A stretch of DNA of 64,000 nucleotides from Nitrosophilus alvini (GTDB lineage Bacteria; Campylobacterota; Campylobacteria; Campylobacterales; Nitratiruptoraceae): positions 622,501 through 686,500 of the forward strand of contig NZ_AP022847.1 of the NCBI RefSeq assembly GCF_015100395.1, in the 5' to 3' direction. Both the position numbers and the translations under genes were made by a program. Below, piece by piece: positions 10,968 to 19,732 of the stretch (its first letter is position 1; each line of letters begins with the position of its first letter). Below the pieces are notes generated by a model, which did no database searches, was not told where the DNA came from, and saw only the letters and a program-made list of their open reading frames with translations.

Positions 10968-12557
10968 ATGAGTAAAAAGAAGATAGTTGTATGCGATCAT
11001 ATTCATCAAAAAGGCATAGAACTTCTTGAAAAAGAGAAAGATATTGAACTTGTCAATGCAGCAGATATTCCAAAAGGTGAGCCTTTATATGAAACTGTTT
11101 CTGATGCCGATGTTGTTATAACAAGAAGCTCAACCGATGTTGATGAGCCTTTTTTGAATGCTGCGAAAAAACTCAAAGCTATTGTAAGGGCCGGGGTCGG
11201 CGTTGACAATGTGGATATTGAAGGATGCAGCAGAAGAGGGATAATCGTTATGAACGTTCCCACAGCAAATACAATCGCCGCTGTGGAGCTGACTATAGCC
11301 CATATGCTAGGATGCATGAGAGCATTTCCCTATGCGCATAATCAATTAAAGCTTGAGAGAATCTGGAAAAGAGAAAACTGGATAGGTAACGAACTAAAAG
11401 GCAAAAAGCTGGGAATTATCGGTTTTGGTAATATCGGAAGCAGAGTAGGAGTCAGAGCACTTGCATTCGGCATGGATGTTATCGCTTACGACCCTTATAT
11501 AAGTCCGAGCAAAGCTACGGATCTCGGTGTGAAATATACTACAAATTTTGATGATATTCTTGCCTGTGATGTGATAACTATCCATACACCGAAAACTAAA
11601 GAGACCATCAATATGATAGACCGCGAAGAGATTGCAAAAATGAAAGACGGTGTAGTTCTAATCAACTGTGCTAGAGGCGGTCTTTATAATGAAGATGCTT
11701 TATATGATGGGCTTAAAAGCGGAAAAATAAAATTTGCCGGAATAGATGTGTTTGCAAAAGAGCCGGCTACTGACAACAAGCTTCTTGAACTGGATAATGT
11801 GACGGTAACCCCGCATCTTGGAGCAAATACGGTCGAGTCTCAGGAAAGAATAGCCACCCAGGCAGCCACCCAGGCAATAGAAGCTGCACGCGGTGTTAGC
11901 TATCCAAATGCTTTGAATCTTCCTATAAAAGAAGATGAAATTCCTCCTTTTGTAAAACCCTATCTGGAACTTACCCAAAAGATAGGATTTTTGGCGGCTC
12001 AGGTAAACAAAGGGGCTATAAAATCGATAAAAGTATTTGCAGAGGGTGAAATAGGCGACTTTTTGAAGTCATTGACTACTTTTGCCGTAGTGGGAGCCTT
12101 GAAAGAGTCTCTTGGTGAGGCGATAAACTATGTAAATGCCGAGTTTGTAGCAAAAGAGAGAGATATAAGCATAAGCTACGAGAAGAAGTCAAATATATCC
12201 GGATATAAAAACAAGATAGCTGTCAAACTTACAACCGACAAGGATGTAATAGAGATAGGCGGAACGATATTTGAAGAGAATGTTCAAAGAATAGTGGAGA
12301 TAAACAATTTTGCACTCGATGTAGAGCCTAAAGGTAAAATGATATTCTTCAGAAATACCGATGTTCCAGGTGTCATAGGCGATGTGGGCATGATTCTTGC
12401 CAAAAACAATATCAATATAGCAGATTTCAGGCTTGGGCGTGATGAGCATGGACAGGCTCTGGCTGTGATTATTGTCGATGATGATGTAGACAAAAAAACA
12501 ATTTCGGAACTTGCGGCTCTGAAAGCATGTATTTCTGTCCATTATGCCGTAATTTGA
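10968..12557 (+). CDS. serA: D-3-phosphoglycerate dehydrogenase
   Basis: First step of serine synthesis, oxidising 3-phosphoglycerate with NAD. It has 529 residues, the long SerA type with an intervening domain and a C-terminal ACT domain (about 455-529, starting near KMIFFRNTDVPGVIGDVG), which usually mediates feedback by serine. The NAD-binding fingerprint GIIGFGNIGSRVG is near residue 148, and the catalytic His region PHLGANTVE is near residue 281. It is the last gene of the run; a clear intrinsic terminator follows 8 bases after the stop. Confidence 0.97.
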   Translation: MSKKKIVVCDHIHQKGIELLEKEKDIELVNAADIPKGEPLYETVSDADVVITRSSTDVDEPFLNAAKKLKAIVRAGVGVDNVDIEGCSRRGIIVMNVPTANTIAAVELTIAHMLGCMRAFPYAHNQLKLERIWKRENWIGNELKGKKLGIIGFGNIGSRVGVRALAFGMDVIAYDPYISPSKATDLGVKYTTNFDDILACDVITIHTPKTKETINMIDREEIAKMKDGVVLINCARGGLYNEDALYDGLKSGKIKFAGIDVFAKEPATDNKLLELDNVTVTPHLGANTVESQERIATQAATQAIEAARGVSYPNALNLPIKEDEIPPFVKPYLELTQKIGFLAAQVNKGAIKSIKVFAEGEIGDFLKSLTTFAVVGALKESLGEAINYVNAEFVAKERDISISYEKKSNISGYKNKIAVKLTTDKDVIEIGGTIFEENVQRIVEINNFALDVEPKGKMIFFRNTDVPGVIGDVGMILAKNNINIADFRLGRDEHGQALAVIIVDDDVDKKTISELAALKACISVHYAVI

Positions 12558-12564
12558 TTATTTC

Positions 12565-12587
12565 AAGGGCTTCTCTGCCCTTTTTTT
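12565..12587 (+). terminator. Rho-independent terminator after serA
   Basis: AAGGGC (12565-12570) pairs with GCCCTT (12577-12582) across a 6-nt loop and runs into a T-tract to 12587. It closes the pheS-to-serA transcription unit. Confidence 0.85.
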
Positions 12588-12655
12588 AAACCCCAGTATT
12601 ATAAGCCAAAGTTATTGCTTAAATTTAATTAAGTTAAAATTAAGTCCCACTTTAT

Positions 12656-12661
12656 TATAAT
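12656..12661 (+). promoter_or_regulatory. Candidate -10 box for the efflux operon
   Basis: An exact TATAAT 58 bases before the ATG of the TolC-like gene. The 50 bases upstream are almost pure A/T with overlapping imperfect TTAA-containing inverted repeats, a plausible operator region, though no known repressor box is recognisable. Confidence 0.45.
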
Positions 12662-12719
12662 TTGCTACCTTAGTAAAATAATTATGTACTTACAAAGTAT
12701 CATTCCATGGAGGAGATAT

Positions 12720-14126
12720 ATGAGATATCTTTTTGTTTTGCTCTTTTTATACGGCTCTCTTTTTGCGGGGATGCAAAATCTCGATTTGAATAGTGCGATT
12801 GAACTTCTGAAGAAAAACAATAGCGATATCAAAATAGCAAAATTTAATGAAGATATTGCAAAATTTCAGACGAAAATAGCAAAAAGCTACAACTACGGTA
12901 TGCTTGATCTGACTTTCAATGCATTGCGCTCAAACGATGCCGGCAATGTTTTTGGATTTAAACTGCAAAGCAGGGAGGCCACATTTGCCGACTTCGGTTT
13001 TGATGAATTTCTCGCCCCGATGGGATATGCATTGAGGCAGGCAAATAGTGGGTCTCTTACCCCACAGGATTTGCAAAATATGAACTCGATTTTGGGCATA
13101 GAACCCAAACTTCTGAACTACCCTGAAGCCAGAAGCCATTTTCAGACGAAACTCTCCTACATGGTTCCGCTTTATACGGGAGGAAAACTTACACAGTACG
13201 AAAAGATTTCCAGGGCTATGGAAAAGATGAGTCATCTCGATACGAAAAAGATAATCAATGAAAAAATTTACCAAACTAAAAAGACCTTTTACGATATAAC
13301 ATTGGTTGACAATCTTATCTCAAATCTAGAAACTCTTTACGGCAATATTGAAAAACTTGAAGATATTGTTCAAACTATGATAGAAGAAGGATATGCGAAA
13401 GATACTGATCTTTTAGAAGTTCAGGCAAAAAAAGCTGAAGTTTTAAGTTTCCTGAATCAGGCAAAACTAAACAGAGATCTGGCATATCAGTTTCTCTCTT
13501 TTTTAGTGGGTACCCAGGTCGAATCTATCAGGCATACCGATGAGCTTGCCAGACTGCCGGAGGGTGAGACCAAAGAGCTTGTGGAAAAAACTATAGACCT
13601 TAAAAAAGTCAAATTGGGCATGAAGATAAGCGATATGAACGTGAGACTCCAAAAATCAGGCTTTTATCCTACTTTGGGAGCATTTGGCGAATACGGAAGC
13701 GCAGACAATAAGCCTTTTAATGACTTTACCGATAAAGACGCATATACTGTCGGCATGCAGATGAAATGGAATCTATTTAACGGTGGAGAGACCAGTGCGA
13801 GTGTACAGAAGGCAAAAATAGAGAAAATGAAAGTGTATGAGCAGTATTCTCTTGCGAAAAGAGGGCTTGCTCTTAAAATCAATAAAATAAAAACTGAAGT
13901 TAAAAGCAAAGATTATGATATACAAAGCAATGAAAAACAGCTTGATTTTGCAAAAAGAGTTTATGAAAACTATCAGGAGAGATATAAAGAGGGACTTGTA
14001 GGTATAAATGAGGTTCTTATAAAACACTCCGAAGAGATAAAGGTATTGATGAACCTTTTGAAAGTCAAGACTGAACGCAACGAAAAAGTATTCGAACTGG
14101 AAAGCATACTGGATAAAGGAGAATAG
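12720..14126 (+). CDS. TolC-family outer-membrane efflux protein
   Basis: Outer-membrane exit duct of a tripartite efflux pump, 468 residues. The N-terminus is a signal peptide (about 1-18, ending in LFAG). The body is the long alternating helix pattern of OEP repeats, with a strand-rich segment near PLYTGGKLTQYEKI and a second copy near WNLFNGGETSASVQKA, the classic family signature. The start at 12720 follows a strong ggaggag site; the frame is open further upstream but without a signal peptide. It is first in an operon with an adaptor and a two-part RND permease. Confidence 0.93.
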   Translation: MRYLFVLLFLYGSLFAGMQNLDLNSAIELLKKNNSDIKIAKFNEDIAKFQTKIAKSYNYGMLDLTFNALRSNDAGNVFGFKLQSREATFADFGFDEFLAPMGYALRQANSGSLTPQDLQNMNSILGIEPKLLNYPEARSHFQTKLSYMVPLYTGGKLTQYEKISRAMEKMSHLDTKKIINEKIYQTKKTFYDITLVDNLISNLETLYGNIEKLEDIVQTMIEEGYAKDTDLLEVQAKKAEVLSFLNQAKLNRDLAYQFLSFLVGTQVESIRHTDELARLPEGETKELVEKTIDLKKVKLGMKISDMNVRLQKSGFYPTLGAFGEYGSADNKPFNDFTDKDAYTVGMQMKWNLFNGGETSASVQKAKIEKMKVYEQYSLAKRGLALKINKIKTEVKSKDYDIQSNEKQLDFAKRVYENYQERYKEGLVGINEVLIKHSEEIKVLMNLLKVKTERNEKVFELESILDKGE

Positions 14127-14918
14127 ATGAGAAAAATATTTGCAATACTGTTTTTGGCTGCCGGACTTTTTGCAGCGGAGATGAAGCTTTCGGGCAGCGT
14201 TGTTTCAGACGATACCAAAATGATATCCAGCAGGTTTATGGGGTTTGTCAAAAAAATTTATGTCTCTGAAGGTGACAGAGTAAAAAAAGGAGACTTGCTT
14301 TATATTATAGACAGCAAAGAGATAGATCTTGCAAAGACACAGGTGGAACTAATGATATCACAGGCAAAACTTGCCGTTATGATGAATGAAAACATGTACA
14401 ACAACGTTCTTACAAATCTTGAGAGATTTAGAAGGTTATACAAAAAAGGAATGGTTGCAAAGCATGAGCTGGAAAATATGGAGCTTGCCGAAAAGAACAC
14501 CAAGGCCATGGTTGAGATCTCCAAAAAACAGGTAAAGCAGGCACAGGCAAAACTGAAAGAGGTATTGCATCAGTATGAATACCTGAAACTAAGAGCTCCC
14601 AACGACGGTGTCATTATTCAGAAAAACATAAAAGCGGGTCAAATTGCAATGCCCGGAATGCCGGCTCTTATACTCACAAGCCTTGAAAACCTTAAAATTT
14701 TGGTAGAAGTTGGTGAGAGCAGTCTGAAGCATATAAAAATCGGTGACAAAGTTGATGTTCTAATACCTTCTATCGGATTTCAGACAACCGGGAAAATTGC
14801 CGCTGTCATACCCGCGTCAAATCCTATGACACATAAGTTCAAAGTCAAAATCTCTTTTGACAAAGGTGAAAAAGAGACTGTTATCCCGGGTATGTATGCA
14901 GAAGTCATTATAAAATAG
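14127..14918 (+). CDS. RND efflux periplasmic adaptor (membrane fusion protein)
   Basis: Links the inner-membrane permease to the TolC-like duct. It has 263 residues, short for the family. A signal peptide (about 1-17, LFAAE) is followed by a lipoyl half-motif (SEGDRVKKGDLLYIID), an alpha-helical hairpin (about 65-145), the second lipoyl half (LRAPNDGVIIQKN) and a beta-barrel domain. The membrane-proximal domain of larger adaptors appears to be missing or reduced. It starts immediately after the outer-membrane gene's stop, so the two are coupled. Confidence 0.92.
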   Translation: MRKIFAILFLAAGLFAAEMKLSGSVVSDDTKMISSRFMGFVKKIYVSEGDRVKKGDLLYIIDSKEIDLAKTQVELMISQAKLAVMMNENMYNNVLTNLERFRRLYKKGMVAKHELENMELAEKNTKAMVEISKKQVKQAQAKLKEVLHQYEYLKLRAPNDGVIIQKNIKAGQIAMPGMPALILTSLENLKILVEVGESSLKHIKIGDKVDVLIPSIGFQTTGKIAAVIPASNPMTHKFKVKISFDKGEKETVIPGMYAEVIIK

Positions 14919-14930
14919 CGAGGACAAAAG

Positions 14931-16580
14931 ATGGCAGAAAAAAAATGCAAATTTATTCCCAAAGACAGTGCCGGTAAGCTGGCAAAAACCTTTTTGCACA
15001 ACCCGCTGACTTCGATGCTGGCTATATTTATACTGGCAGTTGGATATCTGGCTTTGGAAATAACTCCCAGAGAAGAGGACCCGCAAATAGCTATAAGCGG
15101 CGGTACGATAATAGTTCCTATGCCGGGAGGGACTCCCAAAGAGATAGAAAATGTTATAGTCAAGCCTCTTGAAGAAAAACTGAGAGAAATTTCAGGAATT
15201 GAACATATCTACGGTATGGCTATGGAAAATGTGGGGATAGTCAATGTGCAGTACTATATAGGTCAACAACGAGAGATATCAAACCTTAAACTTTATGACA
15301 AAGTTATGCAGAATATGGATCTTTTGCCAAAAGGAGTTATGCAACCTATTATAAAACCTTTTGATATTGATATAGATATTCCTATTTTGACATTTGCTTT
15401 TTACAAAAAAGAGGGTTCGAATATTTCCGATGCAAGAATGTATGAAATTATAAAAAATATAAAATATCGCCTAAACCGTGTTAAAGATGTTGCAAAGACA
15501 CAGCTCAAAGGTGCGCATAAAAGGCAGTTTAACGTTCTTGTTGATCTTGGAAAACTGAAAGGGTACCATCTCTCCATGGGACAGATAATGCAGGCAATAG
15601 GAGCCGTTGCAGTCGAGGTGCCTGAAGTAAAAAGCAAGACAGACAAAAAAGAGCTTGTTATATTTGGTGTCAAAAATGCCATCGATTCCATTGAAGATGT
15701 AAAAAATATTATGGTTGCCTCATATATGGGCTCACCTATATATATCAAAGATATAGCGACGGTTGAAGACGGTATAGATATTCAAAATTTCAAGTCGGCC
15801 CAGATAGTAATGAAGGGTGAAAATAACAAAAATACAGAAAAAGAGCAGATTACCCTGACAGTTTCAAAACTAAAAGGAACAAATGCGGTTTTCGTTGCAG
15901 AAGACGTTATGAAAGAGTTGGAGTTATTGAAACCTATGCTTGAAAAAGAAGGTATAGGATATGTTCTTACAAGAGACTATGGGAAAAGGGCAAACGAAGC
16001 CGTCAATGAATTGGTTGATCACCTGCTTATAACTATTGCTATTATAGCTGTTATGCTTGTTTTCTTCCTCGGATGGAAGGAGTCTCTGATAGTAACCTTC
16101 ACGGTTCCGGCCATATTGGCAATTACTCTCTTTATTGCTTATTTGACGGGGCAGACAATAAACAGAATTACACTTTTTGCATTCCTTCTCTCGCTTGGCC
16201 TTTTGGTGGATGCTGCAATTATCGTGATAGAAAATATCCACAGGCATCTTCATTCACACGATGCGGTTGATAAAGATATGGATGATATTCTGGTAGAAGC
16301 GACCGATGAGATAGGACCTCCTACCAATATAGCTACACTGGCTATTATTCTGACTATGGTCCCAATGGCGTTTGTGGGCGGTATGATGGGAGAATTTATG
16401 AAACCGATTCCATACAACGTGCCTGTTGCATTGATTGCATCTCTCGTGATTGCATATATATTTACGCCATATCTGTCCAAAAAGCTTTTGAAAAAGCCGC
16501 GCCTGCATCATCATCACCACCATTTCCAGAAGGGGGATAAAACAGAATCGTGTGATATAGACAGAGGAGAGACAAAGTGA
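14931..16580 (+). CDS. RND efflux permease, N-terminal half (separate gene)
   Basis: A 549-residue protein equal to the first half of an RND pump: TM1 (about 24-44), the first large periplasmic porter region (about 45-360), then TM2-TM6. The TM4 motif is GLLVDAAIIVIEN, keeping the first aspartate of the AcrB Asp-Asp pair but with alanine in the second position, as in heavy-metal pumps such as CusA. The protein ends just past TM6 with a cytoplasmic tail containing six consecutive histidines (near residue 527) and acidic and cysteine residues. Full RND permeases have about 1,040 residues in one chain. The second half is the next gene, overlapping by four bases (GTGA). The substrate is unknown; the histidines make metal plausible. 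Confidence 0.92.
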   Translation: MAEKKCKFIPKDSAGKLAKTFLHNPLTSMLAIFILAVGYLALEITPREEDPQIAISGGTIIVPMPGGTPKEIENVIVKPLEEKLREISGIEHIYGMAMENVGIVNVQYYIGQQREISNLKLYDKVMQNMDLLPKGVMQPIIKPFDIDIDIPILTFAFYKKEGSNISDARMYEIIKNIKYRLNRVKDVAKTQLKGAHKRQFNVLVDLGKLKGYHLSMGQIMQAIGAVAVEVPEVKSKTDKKELVIFGVKNAIDSIEDVKNIMVASYMGSPIYIKDIATVEDGIDIQNFKSAQIVMKGENNKNTEKEQITLTVSKLKGTNAVFVAEDVMKELELLKPMLEKEGIGYVLTRDYGKRANEAVNELVDHLLITIAIIAVMLVFFLGWKESLIVTFTVPAILAITLFIAYLTGQTINRITLFAFLLSLGLLVDAAIIVIENIHRHLHSHDAVDKDMDDILVEATDEIGPPTNIATLAIILTMVPMAFVGGMMGEFMKPIPYNVPVALIASLVIAYIFTPYLSKKLLKKPRLHHHHHHFQKGDKTESCDIDRGETK

Positions 16581-18259
16581 AAAGATTTGAAGAGTTTGTC
16601 TATAAGATATTAGAAAAAAAGAGCAGGAAACTGCTGGTAATATTAATAACCGTTATACTTTTTGCAGCATCTATCGCACTTCTTCCTACAAAGATAGTCC
16701 TTGCAAAGATGCTTCCAGGAAAAAGTGCAAATACTTTTTCGGTATATATTGATGCTCCTACCGGGAGCTCGATAGAGGAGACAAAAAGCGTTGCCCAGTG
16801 TGTTGCGGATATCCTCAAAAAAGAGAAGGAAGTTACCGATATTGAGATATTTTTGGGACAGGGTGCACCTCTTGATTATGCGGGTCTTGTTAAAGGCTCA
16901 GCATTTAAACAGAGCGAAAATGTGGCCGAGATTGTTGTAAACCTTACCGACAAACATGAAAGAGAAGAACGCTCTTACAATATGGTCCACAGACTCAGAC
17001 CTGTAATTCAGAGCAAATGCGAAAATGTAGTATCCGGTACCTCTATAAAAATGATAGAGCAGCCTGCAGGACCTCCTACACTTGCTGCTGTAGTTGCCGA
17101 AATATACGGTGATAATGAGAAGTCAATCAGAAAGCTTGCCGGAAGAGTTGCCGATATTTTCAAAAGAACAGATGGACTTGTAGATGTGGATATTATGGCT
17201 GATGAGATATTTAAAAAATTCAAGCTTATACCGAACAAAGAGAAGATTGCCAAAAGCGGACTCAGCGTAGAACAGGTAAACAAGATACTTTATCTTGCTT
17301 TTGAGGGTATGACGGTAGGGGTAAAAAATGCGGAAGATTATCCGGGACAGATAGATATATTTTTGAGGCTCGATGAAAAAAGCAAAAATCTGCCAGAAAA
17401 ATCAAAAGAGGCTATGGAAGCGAAACTGGCATCTTTTGAGCTGATGAACAAAATGGGTATGATGGTACCGCTCAAAGAAGTTGTAGATGTAAAAGAGGTT
17501 GAAAACGAACCTATGATAATGCATAAAAATCTCAAAAGAATGGTTAACGTCATTGCAGAAACCGATCTGGTCTCTCAGGTATACCCGCTTCTAGATGCAA
17601 GAAACAAAATAATGGAAGAACTGAAAAATGAGTATGATATAACGACAACAGACTATCTTTTCAATCTGAGATTTATTGATAAAAAGACCGGTGAAGTGCT
17701 GGATCTGAAATGGGACGGGGAGATGAAAGTAACACTTGATACTTTCAGAGACCTGGGAACTGCATTTATTGCGGCTCTTGTTTTGATATTCATATTGATG
17801 GTGGTATACTATAAAAGTTATGTTTTGAGCGGAATCGTTCTGCTTGGAAGTTTTCTCTCTATAATAGGCGTGATTTTCGGTCACTGGGTAGCTGATCTTG
17901 TTACAGAGGATACATTTTTTCTTACTGCTACCTCTTTGATAGGATTTATCGCCCTTATGGGTATAAGTTCAAGGAACTCATTGCTTCTTATAGACTTTGC
18001 AAAGTCTTTGATGGAACAAAAAGATATGTCAAAAAGAAGAGCGATAGCGGTTGCAGCAGCTACAAGAGCGAAACCGATATTTCTGACAGCCATTGCGATA
18101 ATACTCGGTTCTGCACTCCTTGCAAGCGATCCGATATTTGGCGGACTGGGGGTGGCTTTGATATCTGGAACTGTAGCAGCTGTTTTAGTGTCACTTATTT
18201 TTATACCTGTTTTGATGGATAACACAAAGGCTATGGACTTTACCAAAAAAGAGGAATAA
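16577..18259 (+). CDS. RND efflux permease, C-terminal half (separate gene)
   Basis: A 560-residue protein equal to the second half of an RND pump: TM7 (about 17-37), the second porter region (about 45-380), and TM8-TM12. The TM10 segment SSRNSLLLIDFAKS aligns with AcrB's segment around Lys940 but has arginine there, so a basic residue for the proton relay is kept. It starts with GTG overlapping the previous stop, and a good ribosome-binding site (agaggagag) lies a few bases upstream, so this is an independently initiated gene rather than a frameshift product. The two halves together should form the permease. Confidence 0.92.
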   Translation: MKRFEEFVYKILEKKSRKLLVILITVILFAASIALLPTKIVLAKMLPGKSANTFSVYIDAPTGSSIEETKSVAQCVADILKKEKEVTDIEIFLGQGAPLDYAGLVKGSAFKQSENVAEIVVNLTDKHEREERSYNMVHRLRPVIQSKCENVVSGTSIKMIEQPAGPPTLAAVVAEIYGDNEKSIRKLAGRVADIFKRTDGLVDVDIMADEIFKKFKLIPNKEKIAKSGLSVEQVNKILYLAFEGMTVGVKNAEDYPGQIDIFLRLDEKSKNLPEKSKEAMEAKLASFELMNKMGMMVPLKEVVDVKEVENEPMIMHKNLKRMVNVIAETDLVSQVYPLLDARNKIMEELKNEYDITTTDYLFNLRFIDKKTGEVLDLKWDGEMKVTLDTFRDLGTAFIAALVLIFILMVVYYKSYVLSGIVLLGSFLSIIGVIFGHWVADLVTEDTFFLTATSLIGFIALMGISSRNSLLLIDFAKSLMEQKDMSKRRAIAVAAATRAKPIFLTAIAIILGSALLASDPIFGGLGVALISGTVAAVLVSLIFIPVLMDNTKAMDFTKKEE

Positions 18260-18462
18260 TGCCGGAATTTGGAAAATTTCTTATTTTTGCCGGAACTGTT
18301 CTTGTTATCATCGGGTTGTTTGTCTCGTATATAGGCAGACTTCCCGGTGATATTTATATAAAAAAAGAGAATTTTACTTTCTATTTTCCTATAACTACAT
18401 CTATTCTGCTTAGCATCATTATCTCGCTCATTTTCTACATTTTTAGCCGTTTTTTCAAGTAA
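18259..18462 (+). CDS. DUF2905 family small membrane protein
   Basis: A 67-residue protein with two predicted transmembrane helices (about 7-26 and 46-65) separated by the family segment GRLPGDIYIKKENFTFYFP. This matches DUF2905, whose function is unknown. It overlaps the last base of the RND C-terminal gene, so it is at least co-transcribed with the pump. Whether it contributes to efflux is not known. Confidence 0.85.
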   Translation: MPEFGKFLIFAGTVLVIIGLFVSYIGRLPGDIYIKKENFTFYFPITTSILLSIIISLIFYIFSRFFK

Positions 18463-18505
18463 TTTTGGTAAAATTTGGCTACTTATATATCTATAGGAGA
18501 AATTT

Positions 18506-19069
18506 ATGGCATATTCTATGAACGATTTAAAAAAAGGTCTTAGAATCGAAATTGACGGCGTACCTTACAGAATCGTCGAATATCAGCACGTAAAACCTGG
18601 AAAAGGTGCAGCTTTTGTAAAAACAAAGATAAAATCTCTTCTTGACGGAAGGGTTCTTGAAAAGACTTTCCATGCAGGCGATAAATGTGAAAAGCCGGAT
18701 CTTGAACAAAAAACGATGCAGTATCTTTATGACGACGGAGAATATCTTCATTTTATGGATACACAGACGTATGAACAGGAGACTTTAACAAGAGAACAGG
18801 TGGCAGATGCGGCTAAATGGCTCAAAGACGGGATGAATGTGGAGGTTCTCTATCATAACGGCAAAGCTATAACAGTAGAGCCTCCTATGACTGTAGAGCT
18901 TGAGGTTGTGGAAACTCAGCCGGCTTTCAAAGGCGATACGGCTACCGGAGGAAGAAAACCTGCGAAGCTTGAAACCGGAGTTACTATCAACGTTCCTTTC
19001 CATATTCTTGAAGGAGATGTTGTAAAGGTTGATACGAGAACGGGCGAATATATCGAAAAAGTGAAATAA
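18506..19069 (+). CDS. efp: Translation elongation factor P
   Basis: Relieves ribosome stalling at proline stretches. It has 187 residues in three beta-barrel domains. The modification loop near residues 29-36 reads KPGKGAAF, with a lysine at the position modified in many bacteria; no EpmA/EpmB gene is in the window. The C-terminal segment with [12 protein letters not shown] is the standard ending. A strong taggagaaa site precedes the ATG, and a TAAAAT at 18469-18474 is a possible -10 box. Confidence 0.97.
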   Translation: MAYSMNDLKKGLRIEIDGVPYRIVEYQHVKPGKGAAFVKTKIKSLLDGRVLEKTFHAGDKCEKPDLEQKTMQYLYDDGEYLHFMDTQTYEQETLTREQVADAAKWLKDGMNVEVLYHNGKAITVEPPMTVELEVVETQPAFKGDTATGGRKPAKLETGVTINVPFHILEGDVVKVDTRTGEYIEKVK

Positions 19070-19091
19070 CAACTCTTTACAGGAGGTCGAA

Positions 19092-19649
19092 ATGGCAAAA
19101 GTACTTGTACCGCTGGCTGATGGATTTGAAGAGATAGAAGCTATGGCTATAATAGACGTTCTAAACAGAGCGGGTATAGATGTAACCGTTGCCGGACTAG
19201 GTGGCACCGAGATAGAGGGTGCAAACAGCAAACTGAAAGTAAAAGTGCCGGTAACGCTTGATGAGGTTAATGCCGGTGATTTTGATATGATGGTACTTCC
19301 GGGCGGACTTCCGGGAGCCGAGCATCTTGCAAATAGCGAAAGAGTAAAAGAGATCATAAGAGAGCTTGATGCAGAAGGCAAAATGGTAGGCGCAATATGT
19401 GCAGCTCCATGGGCTTTGAAAGAGGCTGGAGTATTAGAGGGTAAAAAACATACAAACTATCCCGGTTTTGAAGAAAAAACCGGTATCGAAGGTTATATCC
19501 CTGATCAAAAAGTTGTAGTTGACGGCAATGTAATAACATCAAGAGGACCGGGTACCGCTATCTGTTTCGCTCTTGAGATTGTCAGAAAACTTAAAGGTGA
19601 AGATACATATTCTCAGCTAAAAGCCGGCCTTCTTGCTGATTACTGCTGA
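19092..19649 (+). CDS. DJ-1/PfpI family protein
   Basis: A 185-residue member of the DJ-1/YajL branch. The nucleophile-elbow cysteine lies in GAICAAPWAL (about residue 100), with the conserved Glu near residue 16 (DGFEEIEA) expected to contact it. Members are variously described as protein/nucleotide deglycases, chaperones or oxidative-stress sensors; the exact activity is unsettled. It follows efp by 22 bases with an aggaggt site, so co-transcription is likely. Confidence 0.92.
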   Translation: MAKVLVPLADGFEEIEAMAIIDVLNRAGIDVTVAGLGGTEIEGANSKLKVKVPVTLDEVNAGDFDMMVLPGGLPGAEHLANSERVKEIIRELDAEGKMVGAICAAPWALKEAGVLEGKKHTNYPGFEEKTGIEGYIPDQKVVVDGNVITSRGPGTAICFALEIVRKLKGEDTYSQLKAGLLADYC

Positions 19650-19703
19650 TATGGAAGTGACGAAGTGAAGGGGTGAGGAAAATACCTTCATCCTTCGTCC
19701 TTA

Positions 19704-19732
19704 AAATTTAAGGTTCAACCTCTAAATTTTTT
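19704..19732 (+). terminator. A/T-rich hairpin with T-tract after the DJ-1 gene
   Basis: AAATTTAAGG... pairs with CCTCTAAATTT with one bulge and runs into TTTTTT. It overlaps the end of the converging HAD gene (stop at 19722). A second imperfect repeat just upstream (about 19654-19673 against 19685-19702) could form a larger structure. Confidence 0.5.

Noticed and set aside
16505-16522. Six-histidine stretch as an engineered tag or vector contamination
   Set aside because: It is in the middle of a natural operon, uses mixed codons, and is followed by more native coding sequence and an overlapping gene.
16560-16600. Frameshift or nonsense mutation breaking one RND gene
   Set aside because: The first half ends with an extended tail and the second has its own ribosome-binding site and start in a four-base overlap, the usual layout for coupled genes. 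It remains possible but is less likely.
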